A stretch of 64,000 nucleotides of DNA from Rotaria sp. Silwood1. Lineage: Eukaryota; Rotifera; Eurotatoria; Philodinida; Philodinidae. The DNA lies in contig CAJNOP010000081.1 in assembly GCA_905250075.1 (NCBI GenBank), positions 186,001 to 250,000 on the forward strand. Reading direction: 5' to 3'. Within the stretch, counting starts at the first letter, position 1. Every line of letters begins with the position of its first letter. The notes beneath the pieces were generated by a model that saw nothing but the letters and a program-made list of their open reading frames with translations, was not told the origin of the DNA and searched no databases. Made by a program: the position numbers and the translations under genes. This document shows, piece after piece, positions 34,176 to 46,300 of the stretch.

Positions 34176-37100
34176 ATGGCAACAGCTATGTCAGCAAATT
34201 GTTTGATTTCAGTATGTTTCAATAAAAAAAAAAACTAAGAATTATTATTAATCATTTTTTCTAGCCAGAACCATTGCTAGAACAATTCAATTGCCCAATA
34301 TGTCTAAACATAATGAAAGATGTTTGGGTGACAACCTGTTTTCATCGTTTTTGTGAAGATTGTATTAAAGGTAAATAAGAGATAAGCAATGACAAATCAA
34401 ATTAACTTTTATTTTTCTATATTAGAATCTATTAACACAAACCATCGATGCCCATTGTGTAATAAAGATTTACAACAAGATAATATTCAACGCGATGCCC
34501 AATACAATACATTACTTGGTTTAGATATTTACTCGTTTTTTTTTCTTTCTTTCTTTATTTAACAATCGTAATTTATTTGTTCAGAGGCTATTGACAAGGC
34601 CATTGAGGATGCTGAAGGACAAAAAGCGGCATCATTTGCCAATCAAAGTAAATAATTTTACCATTTATTTTGATAATCAATTCTTGTTTTTTTTTTTTAT
34701 TTTAGTTGTTACTCAAATAGGCGATAATTCTGTACGAACGATTCTTGAAGAACTTTTTCGTGGTAATTTGTTGTTTTTTGATTATCATTTTCTCTGTTGA
34801 GCTGTTTGTCTTTCGATATATATTAGATACACTTGTAACTTCATTGGCAAATCATTTAACAAGTGAAAATGATATGCGAAGTCGATATAAACGAAAAAAA
34901 CATGATATTGAGTCAGCATATAATCGAGCTATAGTTGAACTTCAAGAAAAGAAATTATCCAAAGAACGTAAGATGAAATAAAAGTTTATTTTCTTTAATA
35001 ATTTATTTTTTCTATAGAATATAAAAAAGAACTTGATGAAAAAACTGCTCAATTTCATCAAGAAATAAATGCACTCGATGAAGAAATTCGCAATGTTCAA
35101 ATACTTTTTATTCAAGCATATAAAAAGTTAACTATTAGAAAATTAATTAGAAAACTAAAAACGTATTTTCCTTTGTGTTTTAGTCATCTTGCACAACATA
35201 TTTCAAATTTTGGTGCTGTTTCAACACAAGTTCGAGTTACATTGTGGAAAGAAGATCGTTTATTTATGGATAAAGATAAACAATTTCCAATCAAATTAAT
35301 GCGTCCTGAAGATCGGTAAACAGATTTGTAGAAATACAATGGAAATTGAATAGAACTTTGTTTTCTTTTTTTCTTTGTGAAGCACGATTTAAAAGAAGTG
35401 TTGAACTACAGAGATCGAAATTCGGACTCTTCACAGACTGTGACGACCGCTAATCAGAGAATGACTGTAAAAATCTCGAATTCTGAAATGTCGAATCAAA
35501 TAGGATTTCGAATAGTTAAAATTTCTGAAAATTAAATCTCGAAAGATGAGTTCTCATTCCATTACAACTTAGTTAGTTTGATGTCAACATTCCTACCTAT
35601 CGAGAAATTTTCTTTCATTTTCCGTTCGTAAACCCTTAATAATGTTCATATGAGCTTTTGAACGAGTGTGTATGAAGAGACTATCTAAAATTACATCCGA
35701 ATATCTAAATGATCGTTCTTTGTTAACTTTATAACTTCATTTTCATGAATATTAAAAATAAAATATTAAGTACATACACATGTTGATTGATTATCCCATT
35801 GATATCATACGCTAGAAACTGTTCAAAAATGGTTTTGTTCGGAACTTCGAGTTTTTTTTTTCGATGTTATTCTTTTCTGTACCAGATCTTAACAGACGCT
35901 AACCAAAGATCATCATAGACCGGATATCAATACCGTCTTATTATAATAGGATTGAGTAAAACGATGATAGAGAAGCATGCCTCGAAATAGAAAAAATAAA
36001 ATAATCTCTTGATGATTAGCAAACGCAGCTACATCGTATTCCATATTTTAGTTTCACACGGGATTGTTCTAACTGTTTGTTTTATTTAGAATGGAAGTAT
36101 TGTTACCAGTATTAGATGAACTTGTACAATTAAACAATGATAAAATATCGAAACTCGGTGACACAATACTCTTCACTTGTATAAAGTATGAAAAAAATAT
36201 TTTCATTTAAATTAAATTTATTTGAAATATTCAGTCCACTTGAGGATCTATCTGAACAATCAGTAATAAGACGACTTAGAAAAATGGATACAGATGATGA
36301 TGATGATGATAATAGTGTAGTAACTGTGTCACGTAATTGTCGACCTATTTTAGAACATAAACTGGTGAGTTATTTACTTTTGTTTTGCTTGTTTCTTTTT
36401 TATTACATAAAAAATTATTTAAATAGTTACGAGGAACACTTGTTGTTATTCATGGTGATGTTATATTAGATAGTGAAGTACCAAAACAATGTTTTATACA
36501 AGTTTATTATGAAAACCCAGGAAAAGAACATCTAGTCGATTTTTTTGAATGTAAACAATGTTTAAGAAATGGGCAACCATTAAGATGTATGAAGATCAAT
36601 TTTTAAAATATTTATTGAAAAAAAACGTTTTTTTTTTCATTTAGGGATTTGTAAATCTTGTGCATCTGTTTGTCATAAAAGTAAGAAAAAAATTTATTGA
36701 AAGAACAATATTGAATTAAAAGGAAATAAAACTTTATTTATTTGTCTATTTCATTTTTTGATGATTAGACCTGTAAGAAGAAGTTCGTTAGCATGAGCAT
36801 ATATTCATTGCTGCTTACCTGAAATAAGAATATCAAAATCTGAAAGTATCTATGAATGATGTGAGAAAACGTGGTTTTATCATAACCCTATCAAACCAAA
36901 GTCTCCAGTTGGAAATCAGTTTTTCTCTTATCACGATATTAATTGAAAAACTACCGTATGAGTGCAACACGTCCACAGCAATAAGCTATGGATTCGAACT
37001 GTTTTCAGAATATTCATAGCTAATTTCGGTCTGTATGATGTATATAGTCTTAAGTCGAAATTGCATTACTATTCGGAAACGTTTTCTCTTGTAAGATTAA

Positions 37101-37398
37101 TCCAGAAAGTTTCAAAGAGTGAGAATTTATATGAAAATCAAAGAAAATCCTTTACTGTATTTCATTAACTTATATATCATATTAATTATTCATTATTGCA
37201 ATAAAATACATTAAACCTTTGAAATATTTTTATATTAACAGATCACGGTGTTACTCCATTAATATTTAACAACAAAGCTAATGGGTAAGATTTAATAATA
37301 TCATGAAAAATAAAATCATTAATGATCAATTTGTTGTATATTATAGACCGAAATGTGATTGTCGAAAAAAGAATTGTCATATATATCCACGAAATTGA
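34176..37398 (+). CDS. RING finger / coiled-coil / C-terminal UBR-type zinc-finger protein (putative E3 ubiquitin ligase)
   Basis: Exons 34176-34211, 34265-34370, 34426-34518, 34585-34647, 34706-34762, 34827-34967, 35018-35315, 36090-36185, 36235-36364, 36427-36586, 36645-36680, 37242-37284 and 37347-37398 give 436 residues. The stretch 35127-35183 (57 bases, GTTAAC to TTTTAG) is very likely another in-frame intron, leaving 417. Residues 22-59 form a textbook C3HC4 RING with Cys/His at 22, 25, 37, 39, 42, 45, 56 and 59, and HRFCEDCI like Polycomb-type RINGs. A charged helical region (YKRKKHDIESAYNRAI, QEKKLSKE) follows, then an unrecognised middle with a run of six Asp. The end has CKQC, WICKSCASVCHKNHGV and CDC, the pattern of the UBR-type zinc finger that in N-recognins binds N-degrons and that FBXO11 also carries. 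Probable E3 ligase; substrates unknown. Confidence 0.8.
36880..37110. repeat. Dispersed repeat, copy C1, in a RING-UBR gene intron
   Basis: Within the 561-base intron, ATCACGATATTAATTGAAA... and CTATGGATTCGAACTGTTTT... to CTGTATGATG match 52430-52620 in a cadherin intron (CCACGATATTATATTGAAA, CTATGGACCCGAACTCTTTT, CTACATGATAG). By eye the two are about two-thirds identical. Neither copy codes for anything I recognise. Confidence 0.45.
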
Positions 37399-37915
37399 CT
37401 ACTACACACTTTGTTTCTTTTTTAAAATATAATATTGTTTTCCGTCCTTTGTGTCTATGATAATATTTTTTTTCTATTTATGTCTATAATTCTGATCTAA
37501 ATATTTTCTTTTCTTGTACATATGTTGATGACGTATGTACACATAAAGAAAAATGAATTTTAACATGAATGTATTCTTTAACGTTAAAGAAAAAAAAAAT
37601 GGTTACATGAAAAGAAAAATTGATAGATATAAGAAGCAGATAAATGATATTTTTCTTTACCAAAACAACAATTATATTTTTAAAAAAAAAACAAACAAAA
37701 ATATACACTTTGTCTTCAGCAAAAAGAAAATGAGAAGTATTCTGTTCAGATTTATGTAATGTACCTATCGGAATGTTAAATGGAAAGAATAGATCTTTGT
37801 GACTAGCAGATTCTTAATGAGACGAAAAGGAAGAAAACGAAGAAAAGAAAAACAAAAAGGCAACACCAATAAAATATTGCAGATAAAAATTTCAATTAAA
37901 AATAAAAATAAGAAG
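37399..37915. other. Spacer between convergent genes
   Basis: About 515 bases between the stop codons of the RING-UBR gene (+) and ICA1 (-), rich in A and T runs; both 3' UTRs are expected here. No exon. Confidence 0.6.
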
Positions 37916-40305
37916 TTAACAATTACGATCGGCTTCATCACCAGCAATTTTTCCGATAGCATCTGGATTTTGAATTGGATCAAGTTCAGCAAATAAATTA
38001 AACCAATTAGATTTGTCAGTAGGTTTTCCTGTTGTTGTTGTTGTTGGTTTTGGTTTTGAATTGGTTGATGATGTTACTGTTGATTTATTTGTTTTATTTG
38101 TTGATGCTAATAATTCACTAAGAAGAGATGATGGAAGAAAATTATTCTTTGATGCACCAGTATTATCTTGAGCTGTAGATGTTTGAAAGAGTTGTTGATT
38201 TAATAATGTATTATTATTGCCAAATGCTGCTGTCCAATCAGCATCAAAACTATTACTTTCATTTATTCCAAGAAGATCACTATTAATATTATTATTATTA
38301 TTGTTAGTTTCAGATGATAATGGTGAAAGAAAATCAGAAAAAAATTTTTCTTGTTCAATTGATGAATCAAGTAAATCAACAATATTATCATCACTAATTG
38401 ATGTACTTGGTGTTGTTTTTGTATTAGCTGCTGCGGTTGCAGCTTGATCTATAGTTGTTAATTTTTCTATTTCAAGAAGTTGATCATCAAGTTGATCATC
38501 TGATATGTCAATTAATGCATTTATTGGTTCAATTGGATCAATAGATTCTTCTAAATATTTATTTTAAAAATTTAAAAGTTTAATTTATTAAATTATCTTA
38601 CTTTTTTGCATAACATTCGTCGATGTTATTTGTTCTTTTGTTGAATTATCGATGGATTCATCAATATCAATAAGTGCATCATCAGTTTTTGTTGGTGTTT
38701 TTTCTTTTTTATCATCTTGTTTAGTTTTATCCATAAATGAACTTGAATTCATTTCAGCTAATAATCGACTTGGTTCAGCAAGATCTTTAATAACAGTAAA
38801 TTCATAATATTGATAACCTTGAAATGATTCAGCAACAGCTGACATTATCTTTGATGTTTTAGCCCAAAAGCTCAATAAACCTTTTTGATAAGCAGCTAAT
38901 ACATGTGAATACATATTACTATGAAGAACAAATAAAAATATTAAAAGATAATGATATGAGATTGTAATTTTGAGAATATTTATCTTAAAGATTAGAATTA
39001 TTATTAGACAAAAAAAAAATCGATGTATTTTATTCTTTTATTTCGACTGATAATCGAAAATTCTAAAGAAAACTAATTGACAGAACATTTCTATGGAGTT
39101 TTTAAAGTCTAAACAGGAATAAAATTAATTTGTTAATTTGAAGAATTATCTTCTACTTATTCAGACACACAACATATGTTTTCAATGAAATTCAAACTAA
39201 TGCAAAAAAAACAAAAAAAAACTCAAGATGATGAAGACTCATTATATATCTTCATAAGGGTCATATTGACATAAGTATAAAAGTTTTACATATTCAGCAT
39301 CTTTTTTTCATCAGTGTTTTATCAAACATGAGAGCGGTACTCCTTCAACGATTAGGTTGACATTCCTCGAAGTTCGTAATTTTTCTCTCATGTATTGTGT
39401 ATCTATGTTTTCAAAAATAGATGTTCGCTATCTCGACGTTTTAAATTGCTCTTCCGTAACAGGAAATCTGGATGAAATATTGTTTCTCTTTAGTTTGACA
39501 AATTTGAAGGAAAAAAGAGTACTAATTAACGCATGAATATTGCTTTTCTTACTAACCATCGACTAGCTGTAAGTAAATCAATTTTTTGTATAACATCCGA
39601 TTTTAATCGTTCATATTCAGTTTTCGTTGTTTTTACTTGACTTTGTACTCGACGAAATTTTTCTAATTGTTTGTCAGGATCAAGTTGTACTGATGCATCT
39701 TTTAACCATAAAATACTTCCACGATATTCTGTTCTTGCTGTTTCCATACGTTTTACTGTTGCAAATGTATCTGTTACGGCTCGATGACGAAATGTTTCAA
39801 TTTCATTATGTAAACGTAATAATGGTTGTCGTAAAGTTAAACGTTGTTGTGCTGTATAAGCAAGTACTTTTGATACACTTGCCATCATTTTACCTGCACG
39901 AGTGTTATCCATTTGTGCATAATCTTTTAAAAATCGAGCCATATCTGTTTCTTCATGAGAAAGAAAAAGAACATTTTTTTGATAATGTTCCATTATCTAA
40001 ATAAAATGATAATTTGATTAAAAATATGAAAAAAAACAAAACGATGAAAAATAAATAAATAAATAAATAAATAAACGTACACGAAGTAAATCATGACATG
40101 ATCGTTTAATTGTATAAAGTAATTCAAGTTTAGCATCAACATCAGCATCCGATGCAATTACAAATTCATCTTCTTCTCGACCAAGTTTTTTAATAACAAG
40201 TTGTTTTGTTGTCCAATATTTTGAACGTAATTTACCTAGACTAGTTCGATCTTGATGTTCAGCATATTTATCATATGATAAGTTATTTGAATTTTTATAA
40301 CTCAT
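37916..40305 (-). CDS. ICA1: Islet cell autoantigen 1 (ICA69) homologue, arfaptin-homology BAR protein
   Basis: Four exons, 40305-40081, 39996-39557, 38918-38602 and 38550-37916, make 538 residues. The first is preceded by no in-frame extension and opens MSYKNSNNLSYDKYAEHQ. Residues about 20-300 are the AH/BAR domain. RYW/KYWTTKQ, EDEFVIASDADVDAKLEL, TRAGKMM, ETFRHRAVTDTF and TEYRGSILWLKD follow ICA69 closely, and the join SRCNMYSHVLAAYQKGLL crosses an exon boundary that uses a GTTAGT donor. The C-terminal region is polar and Asn/Thr-rich but ends with the family's signature, WFNLFAELDPIQNPDAIGK. ICA69 pairs with PICK1 and acts with Rab2 on Golgi and dense-core/secretory vesicle membranes. 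It is read divergently from DAD1, whose start is 738 bases away. Confidence 0.95.
40050..40075. repeat. (ATAA)n microsatellite in ICA1 intron 1
   Basis: About six tandem ATAA units immediately downstream, on the minus strand, of the GTACGT donor of exon 1. Confidence 0.9.
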
Positions 40306-41043
40306 TTTTTTCTATATATATCGATTCTTGATTAGAACTAAAAGGTGAATGACGACAAAAAAAAAAACACCTTGAATCATTCGATTTTTTTTTCTTATTC
40401 ATAAAAAAAAAGAAAAAATATTTTTTTTTTTTGTTCACACCAATAGAGTATTTTCTTTCGACCTCTATTGAATGGTTTTACAATTGGTTACAGAATCCAA
40501 ACGAAAAAACACACACGTCACGTAGAATAAAAGACGAATTGGATCTTTCATCGTATTACAAGTATCTTTTTCAAATGTTATTTTGCTTAAAATTTCTGTT
40601 AGATATTGAATTTCTTCCGAATAAATAGGATAGAATAAAACAGTAAGTTTTTTCTCTATTCAACAGCACCATTACATATGACCATTCGGGAGGTACTTGA
40701 TCTAATTAATAAAAAAAAACTGTATTTTATGCAAAAGAATATATGTCAATAAACAATGTTTTATCCACGTTTTCTCTTCCAGAAGAACGACTTAAAGCTT
40801 CAAGAAAGTAAACACGTATTCTTGAGGACACAGACACATAGTAGTACGTGGTAGAAGAATCACAAACTCCAGAGGGAATTAATCCAATCTTTGGAAGTAT
40901 GCTGCCCTCATCCATAATACAACACTAGTTAAAAAATAGAGTTATTTGCAAAATGACTTTTGTTTGTGTATTATTAATATAAATCGAGTTTAATTTAATT
41001 TTTATTTTAGATTTGTATTTATAATTACAATAAGGAAGAAAAA
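40306..41043. other. Shared upstream region of divergent ICA1 and DAD1
   Basis: This 738-base interval separates two start codons pointing away from each other and so should contain both promoters. Short frames inside (a 62-codon minus-strand frame at 40727-40915) match nothing. Confidence 0.55.
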
Positions 41044-41451
41044 ATGAGTCAAGTAGGTCAAGTTGTTGGTATTTTACGTAAACTTAATGATGAATATCAA
41101 ACGAGTACACCGAAGAAATTGAAATTAATTGATGCATATTTAGTATATGTTTTATTAACTGGGGTTATACAATTTGCTTATTGTCTTCTTGTTGGAACAT
41201 TTCCATTTAATTCATTTCTTTCGGGTTTTATTTCAACAGTTGGTTGTTTTATTTTGGCTGGTAAGATTTTTGGATAGTGAAAAAATTTTATTAATATTTA
41301 TTCTTATTTTTTTTTTCTTGCAGCAAGTTTACGTATTCAATTAAATAAAGCGAATCAATCAACATTTAATGTATCACCAGAACGAGCATTTGCTGATTTT
41401 GTCTTTGCTCATGTTATATTACATTTAGTTGTGATTAATTTTATTGGTTAA
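41044..41451 (+). CDS. DAD1: DAD1, oligosaccharyltransferase subunit
   Basis: Two exons, 41044-41260 and 41324-41451, give 114 residues, the family's normal length (113 in human). The start [18 protein letters not shown] is followed by three membrane spans. Diagnostic stretches are [53 protein letters not shown] and the terminal VVINFIG. DAD1 (Ost2 in yeast) is a small ER-membrane subunit that stabilises the oligosaccharyltransferase complex for N-glycosylation; its loss triggers apoptosis in mammalian cells. A poly(A) signal AATAAA lies at 41614-41619. Confidence 0.98.
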
Positions 41452-42128
41452 AACGAAGTGCAAAGAATAGAATAGACATTTAATAATATATTATCACTAT
41501 TGGATGTTTCTGTTGTTTTAGCGTCTTTTTTTTTTCGTAGTTTCATTGTTGATTTTCTTTTTCTTTATTCTCTCTCATTTTTTTTTCATTGACACCCATT
41601 ATGTTAAATGGAAAATAAAATAAAAAAAGAAGAAATTTTTAAACAAAACTAGTCACTGTTCAATTAATATAATGAATTGCAATAGAATTAGGAAAACGTT
41701 GGGAAATGAATTTTGTTCAATTATTAAATTAAACAAATATTTTCATGTAGAAAAGAGATTAATAGTTAATCTCTATTTGATTGCTGTTAAATTATTCATA
41801 ACAGTAATTGATAATTAATAAAAAAATTAATAAAAAGTAGATCAAATATTTTCGATTTTGAGATTGATATATACTCATTTACCGTTAATAGAAAAGCAGT
41901 ATGTATATATAAGTAATTTTTTTTTTTTATTTCGAAAAATTAGTGTTGATATTTTAAATTTCTTTGACCCTTTTTCAAGCATGAAAAGAAAAGAAATCGA
42001 TGTAAGAATATGTAGTATTTCTTGATTAATAGCTTCAGTAGTAGAGAGAAAGTAAATACGATGATAGAGTTAGTAAAATGAAAAGAAGCTTAAGAAGACT
42101 ACAAAATTAAAAATGAAAAAAGAAAAGT
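41452..42128. other. Spacer between convergent DAD1 and the gene at 42129
   Basis: Contains the DAD1 poly(A) signal at 41614-41619 and T-rich sequence. No exon visible. Confidence 0.6.
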
Positions 42129-42785
42129 TTAATAGTAGAATGAATACATTAGTGGTTGTTGTAATGTCGGATTCATCGAATAGTATGGCATTTGAAATTG
42201 ATGATATTGAGGAGTAAATTGAGCTGCATTACCCAGCATCATTTCTTCTTGATATCTTCGGTATTTTTCCATTAGTTGTAAATCTTGTGATAGTTGAGCA
42301 CGTTGAAGACGACGTGCAATGTCAGCAGGACTTGAAGATACCGGTGGAATAAATGAAACAGGTGATGAGGATTGTGATTGTATCAAATCACGTGAACGCG
42401 ATCGTCGACGATAATGAGCTGGACTACCAGATCGATATTGATGAAAATATGCAGGTGAACCAGCTCGAGCAAAACGTTCACGAGATCCGGATCGTCCTAA
42501 GCCAAATGCAGAACCAATAAAATTTAATGGAGACGAACGTCGAAGACCTCCACCCATATGATATGCCGCATCTTCATCGAAGTAATTTTCTTGCATTGGC
42601 ACGTGATATTGGTTAAATATAGCTGCCTGTTCATATGGATTTATTGCAGCATACTCTTGTTGCTGTCCTGCTGCTACTGCTGCATATTGTGCTGCTACTT
42701 CAGCACCCATTTGATAGACAATATCGGGTAAGGGTTCGGCATTTGGGTGTCCATAATAGTGTTTTTTCTTTCGAAAGACACGCAT
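42129..42785 (-). CDS. Unknown 218-residue protein with Ala/Gln-rich, RS and GSP repeats
   Basis: A single uninterrupted exon runs from ATG at 42785 to TAG at 42129-42131. Its GC content is visibly higher than the surroundings and its third positions look selected, which supports real coding. It opens with a basic MRVFRKKKHYYGHPNAEPLP. An Ala/Gln/Tyr-rich part with a conserved-looking DIVYQMGAEVAAQYAAVA follows, then GRSGSRERFARAGSP, RSGSPAHYRRRSRSRD and an LQRAQLSQDLQLMEKYRRYQ helix. The end is Gln/Tyr/Pro-rich. No enzyme or membrane motif. RS/GSP dipeptides suggest phosphorylation or RNA-protein contact, which is speculation. I do not recognise the family. Confidence 0.7.
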   Translation of the reverse strand: MRVFRKKKHYYGHPNAEPLPDIVYQMGAEVAAQYAAVAAGQQQEYAAINPYEQAAIFNQYHVPMQENYFDEDAAYHMGGGLRRSSPLNFIGSAFGLGRSGSRERFARAGSPAYFHQYRSGSPAHYRRRSRSRDLIQSQSSSPVSFIPPVSSSPADIARRLQRAQLSQDLQLMEKYRRYQEEMMLGNAAQFTPQYHQFQMPYYSMNPTLQQPLMYSFYY

Positions 42786-43392
42786 TGAGAGTCAACAAAC
42801 ACTGATGATGAATAAACCTCTTTGTTTTCATGTTATTTATATAATATGAAATCAATCAACCAAATCGAATAGGAGAAATTATTAATTAATGAATGAAAAA
42901 TAATATGTTATTTTTCTTGTTTATGTAGATTATTTTGAAAGAAAAGCAACCAATTAAAAAACAATGCTTATTTTAATGTCTATATCTATTAAACAAATGC
43001 TATATAATTGATCGATCATTTTCGAAGAGAAAAAAAAAGAAGGACGACATATTCTGATCCATATTATTACTAATTAGAAAGTAAATTCATCATTACTTTT
43101 TTCTTATTCTATAAATTGATAACTTCATGGACAATTAGTCTATAACTGGCTCTACCAAACCTTATCATAGATGTACACACGTAATTTTTCTTTCTAAATA
43201 TAAATCAAAATCAATCTTTTGCATCTTCAATGTATACACTAGAGCAAATGATGTAGTAAAATTAGTCATAGGTTTATCAAAAATGAAAATCTTATACGTA
43301 AAAAAAAAACCTAGGCATTTGTATGAGAGCGTCAAATTTTGTTTCGGATGATCACTTGAGACAAGAAAAAGAAAAACGAAAGAATAAGAATC
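42786..43392. other. Spacer between divergent unknown genes
   Basis: About 600 AT-rich bases between the start of the minus-strand gene at 42785 and the proposed start at 43393. Both promoters are expected here; nothing else seen. Confidence 0.5.
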
Positions 43393-46300
43393 ATGGCTGT
43401 TATTCAAAAAAATGCTGACAATCGCCAAAAAGTATCATTTCCAAGACGAATAGCAAGTAAGTTTATATTAATTAATACATACATATATTTTCTAGCTCAC
43501 AAAACAATTATAATTCTTTAAAATTATCAACAAATGATCGTATGAAGACAAATACATGTATAAATATTAAATCACAGACTCAAGATACAGATTGTTCTCA
43601 ACTTAAGTTTGACACTGACACTTGAAAGATACGCTTCTTTTAATACGATGAATTTTACGATATCGGATCGGTTCATGTATATATACATATATATATATGA
43701 GTCTATTTTTATCATTTGGCTGATTTGAGCTGTGCAAGGGCATAGCACATGAACAAAAAGAAGGAATGATGAAGAATAAAAACGAAGAGATCGATCGAAC
43801 ACATAAGCGTACGTGAGGATCGAATTTCCTTTTCTACTCTCTTTCCTTCTTCATTTTGTTCCTATTTGTTCGCAATCGAGGACGGGCGTTCACTTGTTGT
43901 GCCGACGAATGAAGTAGTGTTGGTATCTAATTCTTACAAACAAAAAAAAACCTCGTACCGAACAAGTGAGTAAGCAATGAGAAGCAAAGAATGTGCATAT
44001 ATGTATGCGATATTTGAGTCAATGCAACTAGTTTTAACATTATTGAAAAATGAAGAAGAACAATTCATATAAGTAATATAGATAGATGAGGATAGACGAG
44101 TAACCAAAGACTGTACTCTCTTTTTTCTTTCTATACACATATATATATATATATTAATAAGCGGTTCACTGATAGGGCATTGGCATTGTATTGAAAAGAG
44201 AACAGACGAAACACCTGTTTATTTGTCTTTACAACCTTTTTATAGCTTATATTGCATCGATGAATTTTGCTAAAGTATTTCGTCGTCATCATTCAAAAGA
44301 ATCATCTTCACCTGTTCAAAAATCATCTGAAAGACCATCATTAAATAATTATATTCATGGATATCCTCGTCCATTTTCTTATCATATACCAACAAATGAA
44401 CAATTATCTCCATCATCATTAACTAAAACATCAAATATAATTCCATATCGTATTGGTTTATCTAGTGATAGTACACTTTTAACGAATGGTCAAACACATG
44501 AAAACGATGAAATTGTTCGTTTACCAATAAAACATAGTAGATTACAAAGTCCAAAAATGCGTAAAGATCGTCGTTATCAATCTCAATTAAATGCAAATAA
44601 ACGATGGTTATTTCGATCAATGGAAACACTTGATGGATGGAAAGAACGAGTATTTCCACAAAAAAATCGTACAACTAAGTTTGTATTATACATAAAAATT
44701 AAATAAAATCTTTCATTCAATCTTTTGTAAGTTCTAGTCAATCACGATCACGTAGTGTAGAAAATTTAGCTGATGAAGAAACAATTGAAAATATACTAAT
44801 AAATCATCATCCATCAAGAATACAACAACAACAACAACGTGCCACATCACCCAATAGAAATATCGAAGCGATTACAAATCGCATAATCAATAATATTGGT
44901 ATACAACGAAAATCAACTAATTCAATACCTAATATCGTAAGAAATCCAGCATTAACAATTCAAAAACAATCATTATTGAGTCATTTACCGAATGGCCATA
45001 ATAATATATCCAAACAATATAATAATGAAACAAATTCTTCAGCTATTCTTGATTTTCGTGAAATATCTTCAGTTGGATTTTTACATTCAAGTAAATATAT
45101 GAAGAAATTTTAGACTTTTATTTTCTAATCTAATTTTTTATTTATTTATTTAAGGAACACAATTAAATGATGATAATGAAAATATTTCATTAACACCATC
45201 AGAAAATATTATCAGTAGTACGAATAAAAGTGATGATGAAAATGACGAAGATATAAGTAATTTATCATGTCTAACTAATTGTTATGATCATATTAATGAT
45301 AGTAATAATGAAACACCTGATCCATTGGATTTTAGTATAACATGGCTTGATTCTCTTAAAGAACAAAATACACCACAACGTAAAATTCAATTTTATGAAA
45401 ATTTAATTAAATTACTTGAACAAGATACATTAAATATTGATGAACTACTTGTTTTACGTAAAATACTTGCAAAAATTTGGCCTACTAATGAAATTATAAC
45501 AACAGATATTAATAATCAAATATTTTCTATTGAATCAAAAACAAATGCTACACAATCACTTCATAATCCAAATAAAGTTAAACAACGTCCAAAATTATCT
45601 ACAATGACACATCATACAGCTCAACGATGTTCAACTATTTTTGAACAATCACCATTGGTTTATGAAACATTACATGAACAAAATAGTGGTCATGCTAGTA
45701 AACCATCATCTTTATTAATCGCTGCTAAAGCTAAGCCTTGTTTTATTAAAAATACTAATGAATCAATATCAAATCAAAAACAAAGTTCTAATATCGAACA
45801 AAATTATCCTCAACATCTAAATCCATTCAATGATGAAACAGGTAAATAAAAATATTTAATTAGAAAACACAAAAGAAGAAAAACAAAAAATCATTATACA
45901 TTTCTTTCATAAATAGATATCACACCATCAACACCATCAAATGAATCTAATCGTAATAATAATAATGATTCAATTCGTCGTTATTTTGAACGACTCACAC
46001 TTCTTGAAACTATTTATGAAAAATTAAATTTTGAATCAAATAAAACACCATTAGAACCTATTAATCATCATCAACAAATTTCAACACAAGAAAATTTAAA
46101 TGAGTTATCATCATTACAAAAAAATCGTTCTATTGAAAAAGCAATACAAACAAAAGACGAAATTAAAAATCATTCACATACACAATCATCCAATAAATCT
46201 GGTAAAAAAAGATCAAAATCTAAACCTATATATACATTTAGATTTTTATAGATACAAATAAAACAATTATAAATAAATTCATTGAAATGAATGTTGATGG

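Noticed and set aside
38217..38447. Plus-strand Leu/Ser-rich frame
   Set aside because: Antisense shadow of the ICA1 C-terminal exon, whose minus-strand reading ends in the ICA69 signature.
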